Origin: a virus
Strand: one strand, 5' to 3'
DNA: 47,710 bases
IMG/VR virus record: IMGVR_UViG_3300024048_000001
Coordinates: 1 to 47,710 of that record
Within the stretch, counting starts at the first letter, position 1. Every line of letters begins with the position of its first letter. The position numbers and the translations under genes were made by a program. The notes beneath the pieces are model-generated. The model searched no databases, was not told the origin of the DNA, and worked only from the letters and a program-made list of their open reading frames with translations. Of this stretch, positions 37,886 through 44,762 are shown in pieces.

Positions 37886-38728
37886 ATGAGCAACAATTTA
37901 CCTATGCTTTCATCACTTAAAAACATTCTCAAGAGAGAGGACATTATTGAAAGATTCGTTGGTATGCTCGGAAAAGCTGAAGCAAAAGTTTTTTCCGCAA
38001 GTATTATCAATATCACTTCAGGTAGCAGTGCTCTTCAAAAGTGTACTGAAAAAAGTATTATGATGGCTGCTTTTAAATCTGCTGCACTCAAACTTCCAAT
38101 AGACCCTGCACTTGGAAGAGCTTATATAATTCCATACGGAAGTGTAGCAACTTTTCAGCTTGGATACAAAGGACTCAGAGAACTTGCTATCAGGTCTAGA
38201 CTGTATGAGAAAATCAAAACTGCCGAAATCTATGAAGATGATCTTAAGAGCTATGATCCGATCACCGGTGACATTGAATTTACCGACCTTGAAACAAGGA
38301 AAGACAGAGAAGATCCGAAGAAAGACCCAATTGGTTATTATGCTTTCTTCATAATGAACACAGGCTTTAAAGCAAACGTTTATATGAGCAAGAAGGAAGT
38401 AGAGAATCATGGTAAGAAATTCTCTCAGGCATACAAGAAGGGTAAAAAGGATTGTCCTTGGTTTACAGATTTTGATAAAATGGCTTGTAAAACTGTCCTA
38501 AAAAGATTGCTGAATGATAACGGTATCCTCTCAATTGAAATGCAGACAGGTATGGTTGGTGACTCTAAGGAAGAACCTATTGAAGTTCAGGATGCTGTTG
38601 TAACTGAAAGACCTGAAGCAAAGAAAGTTGAGAAGAAAGCACCTAAACCAAAGGATAAGGACGTGATTGACAATCCGCATGAGCCTGTTGATACTGAAAA
38701 GAAAAAAGAAAAAGACCCTTTTGATTAG
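37886..38728 (+). CDS. recT: RecT-type single-strand annealing protein
   Basis: A 280-aa protein. The ATG at 37886 is preceded by GGAGG; in-frame ATGs further upstream run through the previous gene. The RecT family core (about residues 25-215) is seen in segments such as LGYKGLRELAIR, IYEDD, YYAFF and the K-M-A-C-K-T-V-L-K-R-L-L stretch, which form the DNA-binding groove. The C-terminus is acidic then basic, typical for interaction with SSB. It works with SSB in strand annealing to build concatemers or repair phage ends. Confidence 0.9.
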   Translation: MSNNLPMLSSLKNILKREDIIERFVGMLGKAEAKVFSASIINITSGSSALQKCTEKSIMMAAFKSAALKLPIDPALGRAYIIPYGSVATFQLGYKGLRELAIRSRLYEKIKTAEIYEDDLKSYDPITGDIEFTDLETRKDREDPKKDPIGYYAFFIMNTGFKANVYMSKKEVENHGKKFSQAYKKGKKDCPWFTDFDKMACKTVLKRLLNDNGILSIEMQTGMVGDSKEEPIEVQDAVVTERPEAKKVEKKAPKPKDKDVIDNPHEPVDTEKKKEKDPFD

Positions 38729-38738
38729 GAGTTGATTA

Positions 38739-39425
38739 ATGATTAAAGCACTTGCATCCGGAAGCACCGGAAACGCATATCTCCTTGGTAGAATCTTAAT
38801 AGAATGCGGTATTCCGTATCCCAAGATTCTCAAATTAGGTGGATGGATAACTCCAAAAGCCTGTATCATAACTCATTCCCATAACGATCACGCAAAATCT
38901 ACCAAGGATGTTGCTAAGCACGGTATTCCAATTTATGCAAGTGCCGGGACTCTGGATGAAATTGACCCTAAAGGAAAGCTCAGAAGAGCTTATGTTATGA
39001 GTCCTGAAACTCCTTATCAGATACTTGACTGGACTGTTACTCCATACACGTCCAAACATTGTTTTGGAGCTTTCTACTACATTTTGGAGAAGGATAATGA
39101 GAAGCTTATTTTTTCTACAGATAATGCACAGATTGAAGAAGACCATGCAGACCTCACAGAAATCTATATTGAAGCTAATTATTCAGAGGAAGACTTGAAG
39201 AAGAATGAATATCTCAGGGACAGCAAGAGAGTAGAAGCTATAAGGGTTCATATGAGCCTGGAAGATTGCTTGGAGTTCCTAAACAGACAAGATCTGAGCA
39301 CCGTAAGGAAAATAATATTGATTCATTTATCCGCTGAAAATTCTGATCCAGCAGATTACGTTAATAGGATACAATCAGCAACAGGAGTCCCCACATATAT
39401 TGCAACAGAGGAAATTGACAGATGA
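38739..39425 (+). CDS. Metallo-beta-lactamase-fold hydrolase (probable nuclease partner of RecT)
   Basis: A 228-aa MBL-fold protein. The metal motif H46-S-H48-N-D50-H51 is intact; a later histidine near residue 101 (YTSKHCFG), aspartate in STDNAQ (about 126) and H in LIHLSAENSD (about 202) are the other metal ligand candidates. Phage members next to RecT are thought to act as DNA exonucleases, in the place taken by RecE or lambda exonuclease elsewhere. It follows RecT by 10 bp with AGGAG. A promoter and hairpin that appear to serve the HNH gene begin at its stop. Confidence 0.83.
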   Translation: MIKALASGSTGNAYLLGRILIECGIPYPKILKLGGWITPKACIITHSHNDHAKSTKDVAKHGIPIYASAGTLDEIDPKGKLRRAYVMSPETPYQILDWTVTPYTSKHCFGAFYYILEKDNEKLIFSTDNAQIEEDHADLTEIYIEANYSEEDLKKNEYLRDSKRVEAIRVHMSLEDCLEFLNRQDLSTVRKIILIHLSAENSDPADYVNRIQSATGVPTYIATEEIDR

Positions 39426-39443
39426 ATAATTGTTTGGTACAGT
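39415..39443 (+). promoter_or_regulatory. Promoter of the homing endonuclease gene
   Basis: TTGACA (39415-39420), 17-bp spacer, TACAGT (39438-39443), one mismatch per box or less. The -35 is inside the last codons of the MBL gene. The predicted start of transcription lies near 39450, upstream of the ATG at 39518 but downstream of the ATG at 39422, which is one reason to prefer the later start. Confidence 0.7.
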
Positions 39444-39448
39444 TTGGT

Positions 39449-39487
39449 GTTCCTTCTTCTTCAGCTGAAGGCAGGAACGTTTTTATT
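39449..39487 (+). terminator. Hairpin and U-tract in the leader of the homing endonuclease
   Basis: GTTCCT (39449-39454) pairs with AGGAAC (39473-39478), enclosing the palindrome CTTCAGCTGAAG (39459-39470), and is followed by GTTTTTATT. It looks like an intrinsic terminator or an attenuator located exactly at the start of the predicted transcript. In T4 phage, homing endonucleases such as I-TevI are silenced by hairpins near the start; a similar control is possible here. Confidence 0.55.
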
Positions 39488-39517
39488 AGCGAACCTGTGA
39501 AGATGGAGGAACATCTC

Positions 39518-40072
39518 ATGAAAAATCAAACAGAAATCTGGAAAGACATCGAAGGTTTTGAAAATTACTATCAGATCAGCAACTTAGGAAGAGTTAAAAG
39601 TTTTAGGAAAAGGAAGCCATCCATATTAATCGCGACCCCTAACAATTATGGTTACTCTGTAGTTTCTTTGCACAAGCAGAGCAAGAGGTCGCCAAAACAG
39701 GTACACAGAATGGTTATGGAAGCTTTTTCTACTAATCCTGAGAATAAGCCGCAAGTAAACCACATTGATGAAAACAAAACTAACAATAACGTACAAAACC
39801 TTGAATGGGTAACTAGATCAGAGAACATGATGCACGGTACTTGTCGGGAAAGAATACAAGCCACCAGAAACAAAAGAAAGGTTTTCTGTGCAGAAAAACC
39901 AGTCTATCAAATAGACCTTATTACTGGTGAAACCATAGCCTTGTTTAAATCTACACGTGAAGCTGGAAGACAAACTAAGACAGATTCTTCCCTTATAAGA
40001 CGGTGTTGCAATGGTAAGGCAAAGTTTGCTAATGGCTGTAAATGGAAATACAAAAATAATGGAGAGAAGTAG
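39518..40072 (+). CDS. HNH homing endonuclease (NUMOD4-HNH-NUMOD1)
   Basis: A 184-aa protein, with domains in order: NUMOD4 DNA-binding (W-K-D-I-E-G-F-E-N-Y-Y-Q-I-S-N-L-G-R-V-K, residues 8-27), HNH (H-R-M-V near 63, then N-H-I-D around 82 and N-N-V-Q-N-L-E-W), and a C-terminal NUMOD1-like repeat (VYQIDLITGETI...). The start at 39518 has GGAGG at good spacing; a start at 39422 would add 32 residues not typical of this family and lies before the promoter. Likely a mobile free-standing endonuclease, probably inserted within the recombination operon. Confidence 0.88.
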   Translation: MKNQTEIWKDIEGFENYYQISNLGRVKSFRKRKPSILIATPNNYGYSVVSLHKQSKRSPKQVHRMVMEAFSTNPENKPQVNHIDENKTNNNVQNLEWVTRSENMMHGTCRERIQATRNKRKVFCAEKPVYQIDLITGETIALFKSTREAGRQTKTDSSLIRRCCNGKAKFANGCKWKYKNNGEK

Positions 40073-40426
40073 ATGAATTTCAAGCAGGAACAAGAGTTTA
40101 GAATGGCCCACGCTATGATGGCCCAATTCATAATTGAAATAGTTGGTCTTATCAAAGACCCAGAAGCGAAGAATCTTTACGATGAAGTTCAGGCCATCTA
40201 TAAAAAACGTAGAAAGGAGTGGACGGAGATGGTTATTCTTTCCACCTATATTGACAAGAATGGCTTTGATGTTTTCAAATACACAAAAGTCCCTAAGCCA
40301 TCTGATGAAGTTGTGATTCAGGATATTATAAAAATAGGCATGGCGTACAAAGCAGGAATCCCAAAAAGTATGACTAAACCAGTAGACAAGAAAGTTAAGA
40401 AAAGAAATAGTGGTATAATAAGTTAA
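40073..40426 (+). CDS. 117-aa helical protein, unknown
   Basis: ATG directly after the endonuclease stop; RBS GGAGAAG. Helical, K/E-rich with a hydrophobic amphipathic part (residues 10-50) and a basic end. Before the HNH insertion it would have followed the MBL gene directly. Unknown family. Confidence 0.72.
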   Translation: MNFKQEQEFRMAHAMMAQFIIEIVGLIKDPEAKNLYDEVQAIYKKRRKEWTEMVILSTYIDKNGFDVFKYTKVPKPSDEVVIQDIIKIGMAYKAGIPKSMTKPVDKKVKKRNSGIIS

Positions 40427-40436
40427 GGAGAAAGCT

Positions 40437-40601
40437 ATGAGTGCATTTTTAAGTGGATGTTTAATAGGCGTTGTAGTTTCAACAATGACAGGCATAAAAG
40501 ATATTAAAGACAAAGAATGGAAGTGGGGTGCAGGAAGACTTGTTTTTGTGTCTATCCTGACAGGCTTCTGGTCTTACATGATTGGCTGGGAGATGTTTTA
40601 A
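40437..40601 (+). CDS. 54-aa protein with two membrane segments
   Basis: AAGGAG seven bases before the ATG. Residues 3-20 (AFLSGCLIGVVVSTMTGI) and 34-51 (GRLVFVSILTGFWSYMIG) are hydrophobic, separated by a charged loop K-D-I-K-D-K-E-W-K. Such a two-pass mini protein is holin-like, but it sits in the DNA-processing operon, so a membrane-anchor role is also possible. Its stop shares no base with the next ATG, which follows at once. Confidence 0.7.
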   Translation: MSAFLSGCLIGVVVSTMTGIKDIKDKEWKWGAGRLVFVSILTGFWSYMIGWEMF

Positions 40602-41165
40602 ATGATCTCAGTAATAATCTCAGGAAAATTTCTCAAGTACAACAAAGAGCAAATAAAAATAGGTGGTCGTTTAGTGTTCTGCGGAAAATCAGATATGAGA
40701 TTTCTTAACACCACCTATGATGTTGGGATTAACCTTGTATGCCTGTGTAGCCTTGAGGACAAGAACTTGTATTACAGATTTGCTGATAAGAACCCAAGTA
40801 TCTTCGTTGCTTCAGGTGTGCTCGATAAAATCAAACCGTCTGTTAACCCAAAGTACATAACTGTTTACTTGATTGAAGAACACGTTTGTCCTGAAGGTGA
40901 TAAGTTCGATACCACTGAATCTGTTTTTTATGTTGACCACAGCACAGATGTTTACAAGAAGCTCCGGAAGGTAAGGTTCGGTGATGCTCTAAGTTTCGTT
41001 GGGGTTATGATACACGATAAGAAAGATAACTCATATCTGATAGTCAAGGATATAATTACCACCAACACGTTTGTCGTTCTGTCAGGACTTGAACAGAGCT
41101 TGCCGTTCGATGATTTAAGGAAAGAGGTTGATGAAAATTTAAAGACTGGAAAAGGAGACTTTTAA
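40602..41165 (+). CDS. 187-aa beta-rich protein, possible OB-fold
   Basis: Begins immediately after the preceding stop. Strands at about residues 2-8, 17-27, 38-50, 84-92 and 118-168 with a final acidic helix; the pattern R-F-G-D-A-L-S-F-V-G-V followed by V-K-D-I-I and a later V-V-L would fit an OB-type barrel, as in small DNA-binding proteins. This is weak evidence. It shares one base with the next start. Confidence 0.65.
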   Translation: MISVIISGKFLKYNKEQIKIGGRLVFCGKSDMRFLNTTYDVGINLVCLCSLEDKNLYYRFADKNPSIFVASGVLDKIKPSVNPKYITVYLIEEHVCPEGDKFDTTESVFYVDHSTDVYKKLRKVRFGDALSFVGVMIHDKKDNSYLIVKDIITTNTFVVLSGLEQSLPFDDLRKEVDENLKTGKGDF

Positions 41166-41446
41166 TGTATGCAACAGTATTGCCTAGAAAGCAGTTGGAG
41201 TATGTTCTTAAAAAACAGGGATACAAAGAAGACAAAAATATGGAATGGCACAAAAGAACAAAACCATACGGATATTGCAGTAGGAGGCTTTTAAAATTTT
41301 GCCTTAAAGAAATAGGCATCTGCCGGCTATCTGATTTTGGAGATAACGACCACACTTTTCAGTGGTTCACAGACATCGAAGAATTAAAAGGGCTTAATTG
41401 GGACAAAGAATGGTTTATTCCCAGCAGTTTTAGAGAAAGCAATTGA
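41165..41446 (+). CDS. 93-aa small basic protein, unknown
   Basis: ATG shares one base with the previous stop (TAATG). K/R-rich, Y/W-containing, with two cysteines and mostly helical first half (about residues 8-25). Acidic second half. No recognised motif; next gene overlaps by 4 bp using TTG. Confidence 0.68.
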   Translation: MYATVLPRKQLEYVLKKQGYKEDKNMEWHKRTKPYGYCSRRLLKFCLKEIGICRLSDFGDNDHTFQWFTDIEELKGLNWDKEWFIPSSFRESN

Positions 41447-41739
41447 TAGCTGAAGCAAGAATAAAAAAGTTCATAGCAGAAGACAAGGGATACGTTATTG
41501 CACTTGTCCAATATTACGACTATGAGCTTGGCAGTAAGAAGGGTAAGGATTGGAGTCACCCAAGTCGTGCTGCAATGCCTAAAAAACTGTTTACCGCTTG
41601 GGGAATAATGAATAAGAAGTCAGTGTTCTTCAACATATTCTCAGGCAGAGAAACATATCCACAAATAAGATTTAGGTCGCTATCAAGAAGAGCACCAAGT
41701 GCTAAATATACGGATGTTCCTAATGCAGATACACTTTAA
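41443..41739 (+). CDS. 98-aa basic protein (TTG start)
   Basis: Read from TTG overlapping the preceding stop (TTGA); GAGAAAG upstream acts as RBS. The protein is basic, with helix (residues 2-12), strand-rich middle and R/S-rich end (R-F-R-S-L-S-R-R). The pattern is compatible with a DNA-binding accessory protein; the family is unknown. Confidence 0.66.
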   Translation: MIAEARIKKFIAEDKGYVIALVQYYDYELGSKKGKDWSHPSRAAMPKKLFTAWGIMNKKSVFFNIFSGRETYPQIRFRSLSRRAPSAKYTDVPNADTL

Positions 41740-41752
41740 AGGAGAGTAAAAG

Positions 41753-41962
41753 ATGAAAATAGTAAGAATTCTTTTGGCAATAGAAGGCCAAAACGTCGTG
41801 GGGACTACGGGAGGAATGGACATCGCAAACGGTGAAGGTAAAGCAATGGATGCTAAAGATGTGTCTGATAATGTTTTATGTTATTGCAAGAATGTTGTAA
41901 GCGAGGATCTGGCAAAACGGAAGAAAGAACTTGATAAAAAAATAGAGGAAAAAGATGGATAA
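41753..41962 (+). CDS. 69-aa small helical/Gly-rich protein
   Basis: AGGAG upstream of the ATG. A hydrophobic strand at the start (residues 2-9), Gly-rich central loop (G-T-T-G-G-M-D-I) and a K/E-rich helical end. It overlaps the helix-turn-helix gene by 8 bp. Unknown role. Confidence 0.65.
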   Translation: MKIVRILLAIEGQNVVGTTGGMDIANGEGKAMDAKDVSDNVLCYCKNVVSEDLAKRKKELDKKIEEKDG

Positions 41963-42146
41963 GTTTAGAAAGATCACTCCAAAACAAATAAGAGATTTAC
42001 TTGGAATGACAATTGTCGAGATAGCAAGAGCTATAGGATGTTCAAGAGAGCACGTGTATTACGCTCTGAAGAAGAATAGAGAAGGTAGTGAAGTAAGATG
42101 TAGGATTAACAAATTAATTACGGAGAAGTTAAATGAGTGTGTTTAA
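41955..42146 (+). CDS. 63-aa helix-turn-helix DNA-binding protein
   Basis: Residues 8-45 contain a HTH: I-R-D-L-L-G-M-T-I-V-E-I-A-R-A-I-G-C-S-R with a typical turn at G-C-S followed by recognition helix H-V-Y-Y-A-L. Basic K/R-rich surroundings. Such tiny HTH proteins regulate phage operons. Gene lies just before SSB and overlaps it by 14 bp. Target operator unknown; the TGTGTTAACACA site upstream of the operon is a candidate. Confidence 0.75.
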   Translation: MDKFRKITPKQIRDLLGMTIVEIARAIGCSREHVYYALKKNREGSEVRCRINKLITEKLNECV

Positions 42147-42564
42147 TACTTTGAATAAAGTAGAGATTATCGGAAGACTTGGAAGAACGCCAGAATTGAA
42201 GACTGTTGGTAATGGAATATCAATATGTAATTTTTCTATCGCCACCAATGACAGTAAGAAAAGAGGCGATGAATATGAAGAGACTACAGAATGGTTCAAT
42301 GTTGTGCTCTTTGGAAAACTTGCTGAGAGTGTTGGTACTAGATGTAAAAAAGGTACTCTTCTTTTTATCGAAGGAAGACTCCAGACTACCAAGTACACAG
42401 GTAAGGACGGCACAGAGAAGAGAAAAGTTGAGGTGGTGGGTAAAACAGTCAAGTTCCTTGGGAATGATGAATATGTAGCACCTGCTTCTATTCCAAAGAA
42501 AGAACCTGATACTAAGACTCAGGCAGATGAAGGTGATGTAGACAACACGGATTTGCCCTTCTGA
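42133..42564 (+). CDS. ssb: Single-stranded DNA-binding protein
   Basis: A 143-aa SSB. Typical OB-fold core: N-K-V-E-I-I-G-R-L-G-R-T-P-E-L at the start, W-F-N-V-V-L-F-G-K-L-A-E near residue 56, and E-G-R-L-Q-T-T-K-Y-T-G. The flexible C-terminus ends in D-T-D-L-P-F-like acidic tip (N-T-D-L-P-F), the part that recruits host and phage proteins such as RecT. RBS GGAGAAG. It supplies ssDNA protection for the recombination system. Confidence 0.95.
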   Translation: MSVFNTLNKVEIIGRLGRTPELKTVGNGISICNFSIATNDSKKRGDEYEETTEWFNVVLFGKLAESVGTRCKKGTLLFIEGRLQTTKYTGKDGTEKRKVEVVGKTVKFLGNDEYVAPASIPKKEPDTKTQADEGDVDNTDLPF

Positions 42565-42593
42565 TAACGTCAACAATATTAAGGAGTTACCCA

Positions 42594-42872
42594 ATGAGCA
42601 CAAAATATAAACTAGAAGCAGTAAAGGACTTGTATAAGCAACAGGTAGAGGGCGAGCCTATGCGGAATGACGGCATACCTAAGAAGCGTTTCTTCGATTG
42701 GGTTATCTGCTACATCTGGAAATTGAGGATAGACAATAAGAAGCTAAGAAGAGAGCTGAAAATTAAACGTGAAGTCCTTGCACTTATCCGGACAAGAAAA
42801 CAGAAAAGGAAAGATGAAATATTTAAAGTTGTCCCGGAAGTTGTTGAACTGGATGATGGGGTAAACCTATGA
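42594..42872 (+). CDS. 92-aa basic helical protein, unknown
   Basis: Between SSB and RusA, with AAGGAG upstream. Long basic helix in the middle (about residues 40-75, K/R/E-rich, W-K-L-R-I-D-N-K-K-L-R-R), acidic end. May be a small coiled-coil accessory protein for DNA processing. Stop overlaps the RusA start by 4 bp. Confidence 0.7.
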   Translation: MSTKYKLEAVKDLYKQQVEGEPMRNDGIPKKRFFDWVICYIWKLRIDNKKLRRELKIKREVLALIRTRKQKRKDEIFKVVPEVVELDDGVNL

Positions 42873-43300
42873 GGATAATTATTTACGGAGATCCGAAAGC
42901 TAAACAGTCAGCAAAGTTTGCTAAAATAGGTAAATTCATTAACAGCTATCAGCCAAAATCAGTTGTCCAGAATGAAAAGAATATCCGAGCACAGGTACTT
43001 GAACAGTTGCCAGAAGACTTTAGACCATTTACCGAGAATGTTATTGTAACTAAACTTCACTTTGTATTTTCACCATTAAAAGGATTCAGTAAAAAGAAGC
43101 TGAAACTCATTGAGGATGGAGCTCTTATCTATAAGAACACTAAACCTGATCTGACGGATAATCTTTCCAAGTCACTCTTTGATGCAATGGAAGGTGTTGT
43201 TTACGATAATGACAGCCGGATAGTGGCAATGGATAACCTGAAAAAGTATTATGGATTTAGACCTAGAATAGAGCTTGATATTTCAGAGTTTCCAATTTAA
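42869..43300 (+). CDS. rusA: RusA-type Holliday junction resolvase
   Basis: A 143-aa protein with the RusA signature K-P-D-L-T-D-N-L-S-K-S-L-F-D-A-M-E-G-V at about residues 91-109 and then the acidic pair D-N-D-S. D93, D96 and D113 correspond to the known catalytic aspartates. Basic N-terminus binds branched DNA. It would resolve recombination or replication branches before packaging. ATGA overlap with the previous gene. Last of the recombination operon before a new promoter. Confidence 0.9.
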   Translation: MRIIIYGDPKAKQSAKFAKIGKFINSYQPKSVVQNEKNIRAQVLEQLPEDFRPFTENVIVTKLHFVFSPLKGFSKKKLKLIEDGALIYKNTKPDLTDNLSKSLFDAMEGVVYDNDSRIVAMDNLKKYYGFRPRIELDISEFPI

Positions 43301-43324
43301 TCTAAAACTTTCTACAAAAACTTC

Positions 43325-43353
43325 TTGACTTACACACTTTACAATACTAAGCT
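43325..43353 (+). promoter_or_regulatory. Promoter before the winged-helix gene
   Basis: TTGACT (43325-43330), 17-bp spacer, TAAGCT (43348-43353), in the 84-bp gap between RusA and the winged-helix gene, whose ATG is 32 bp downstream of the -10 box with CGGAG as RBS. The boxes resemble the promoter at 34770 (TTGACT-17-TAAGAT), but there is no palindrome in the spacer. Confidence 0.65.
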
Positions 43354-43384
43354 TTCATAGTTTATTAACTTTTCGGAGATAACT

Positions 43385-43594
43385 ATGAAAGGAAACATCT
43401 TAACTTCAAAGGAAATGATACACGGTTGTCAAGTATCACATCCGACGTTAAAAGCATGGACAAAAATCGGATTACCAGTATTGAGACAAGACCCTTGGCT
43501 GTTTGACAGAAAGAAAGCTGTAGCTTGGATTAAGGAAGCCAAGCCTGAGAGATACGAGCATCTTAAACAGTATCTTGCAATGATGGAGGGTTAG
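43385..43594 (+). CDS. 69-aa winged-helix (Nu1/excisionase-like) protein
   Basis: Residues 5-52 follow the short MerR/AlpA-type winged helix: I-L-T-S-K-E-M-I (helix 1), V-S-H-P-T-L-K-A-W (recognition helix), L-P-V-L-R-Q-D-P-W-L-F-D (wing). The same fold occurs in lambda Nu1 (small terminase), excisionases and regulators. It has its own promoter and precedes a run of genes of unknown function, so it is likely regulatory, though a small terminase role cannot be excluded. Confidence 0.75.
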   Translation: MKGNILTSKEMIHGCQVSHPTLKAWTKIGLPVLRQDPWLFDRKKAVAWIKEAKPERYEHLKQYLAMMEG

Positions 43595-44164
43595 ATGGAT
43601 AAGACAATCTACGAGTTGGACTTGCATGAGAGCATGAATCTCACGTTCACTAGTGTATTAAGGGTGGCAGGCGGGTGGATATATAATTATTGGGATTATA
43701 CTAATGATTGCATGAAGCAGGGAACCTTCGTGCCCTACAACAAAGAGTTCTTGCCCAAAAAGAAAACTACTCCAAGAGAGATAGTCAAGAAGTCAAGACC
43801 AGACAATATATTCCAAGTCTATTTTCAGTTTATCATTAATGGTCTACTCCCTACAGATGCGTGGAGAAAAGCTAATGACTTTATGAACCACATGAAGAAG
43901 ACAGGTTGGACTTATGGTAAGAGTTCTCAGCCGATCAAAAGTTGGAGAGCGGCAGTTGATAGCACTTGGACTAAGGAGTACGCTGTTCTTTCTAAATTCC
44001 ATAGAGATACGCTGAAGGAAATTGCTGAGCTTTTAGAAATTACCTATGAAGAAGAAACCGATTATGTAGATGGTGATATTCTAAGAGTCAAGAAAGCAAA
44101 GCCACAACTCTTCCAAGCATACAAGTTGCCTGATAGTTGGTTTAAATACTGTGGGGAGAAATAA
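43595..44164 (+). CDS. 189-aa protein, unknown
   Basis: Starts directly after the previous stop, with GGAGG eight bases upstream. Aromatic-rich (W, Y, F), mixed alpha/beta, with basic patches at residues 55-70 and 110-125. Long helical region near residues 120-160. No family recognised. Next gene begins 2 bp downstream. Confidence 0.72.
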   Translation: MDKTIYELDLHESMNLTFTSVLRVAGGWIYNYWDYTNDCMKQGTFVPYNKEFLPKKKTTPREIVKKSRPDNIFQVYFQFIINGLLPTDAWRKANDFMNHMKKTGWTYGKSSQPIKSWRAAVDSTWTKEYAVLSKFHRDTLKEIAELLEITYEEETDYVDGDILRVKKAKPQLFQAYKLPDSWFKYCGEK

Positions 44165-44165
44165 T

Positions 44166-44750
44166 ATGGCACAAGATTTAGAAAGCAGACTACAGTATGC
44201 AAAATTCAAAGATAAAGAAATCGCAGATGCTATGGAAGTTCTGAAACGTAATGTAGACTTTGAAGGTGGTATCGAAGCACAGTTTGCGTATTGCAGAACT
44301 ATCATACTCAACAAACGAGAAGACCCCAAGAAACGCAAGCAGAGCTATGATAACTGGTTTGCAGAGAACATCTATGGAGAGTTGGTTAAGAAGTTTGGTT
44401 TGGACTGGAGAGAGAATACCAGGCTAATTCTTAAAGGTCTGCCGGATGATGTTAAGGAGAAGATCAAAGCAGAGGCTAGAACAAGTTGGACTTACTATCA
44501 GGAGATCTCTAATTCAGGCACTTGTTTGAATTCTGAAGAACAGGCAATTCTTAAAGGTATGATTGAGAACAAGAACCGGATAACCAACGATGAAGAACAG
44601 GTTGTCTCAGATAAGGTTAATGAATTTATGAAGAAGGTCGAGAAGGAAGCGATCATCAAAGCCTCATGTGTAGCCTATGAATGTAGGTGGAAGAATAAGA
44701 AGAAGGTGGTTGAAAAGGAAATGACGGATGAAGAATATGATAGGATTTAA
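44166..44750 (+). CDS. 194-aa charged helical protein, unknown
   Basis: ATG at 44166 preferred because it follows the previous stop with GGGGAG upstream; an ATG 15 bases earlier overlaps. K/E-rich, helical throughout, with amphipathic segments about 5-35, 60-85 and 130-165; two cysteines only. Could bind nucleic acid or proteins. No motif recognised. Confidence 0.72.
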   Translation: MAQDLESRLQYAKFKDKEIADAMEVLKRNVDFEGGIEAQFAYCRTIILNKREDPKKRKQSYDNWFAENIYGELVKKFGLDWRENTRLILKGLPDDVKEKIKAEARTSWTYYQEISNSGTCLNSEEQAILKGMIENKNRITNDEEQVVSDKVNEFMKKVEKEAIIKASCVAYECRWKNKKKVVEKEMTDEEYDRI

Positions 44751-44762
44751 AGGAGAATAACA

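Noticed and set aside
39422-39517. N-terminal extension of the homing endonuclease
   Set aside because: Not typical for NUMOD4-HNH proteins, and it begins upstream of the predicted promoter start; the ATG at 39518 has the good RBS.
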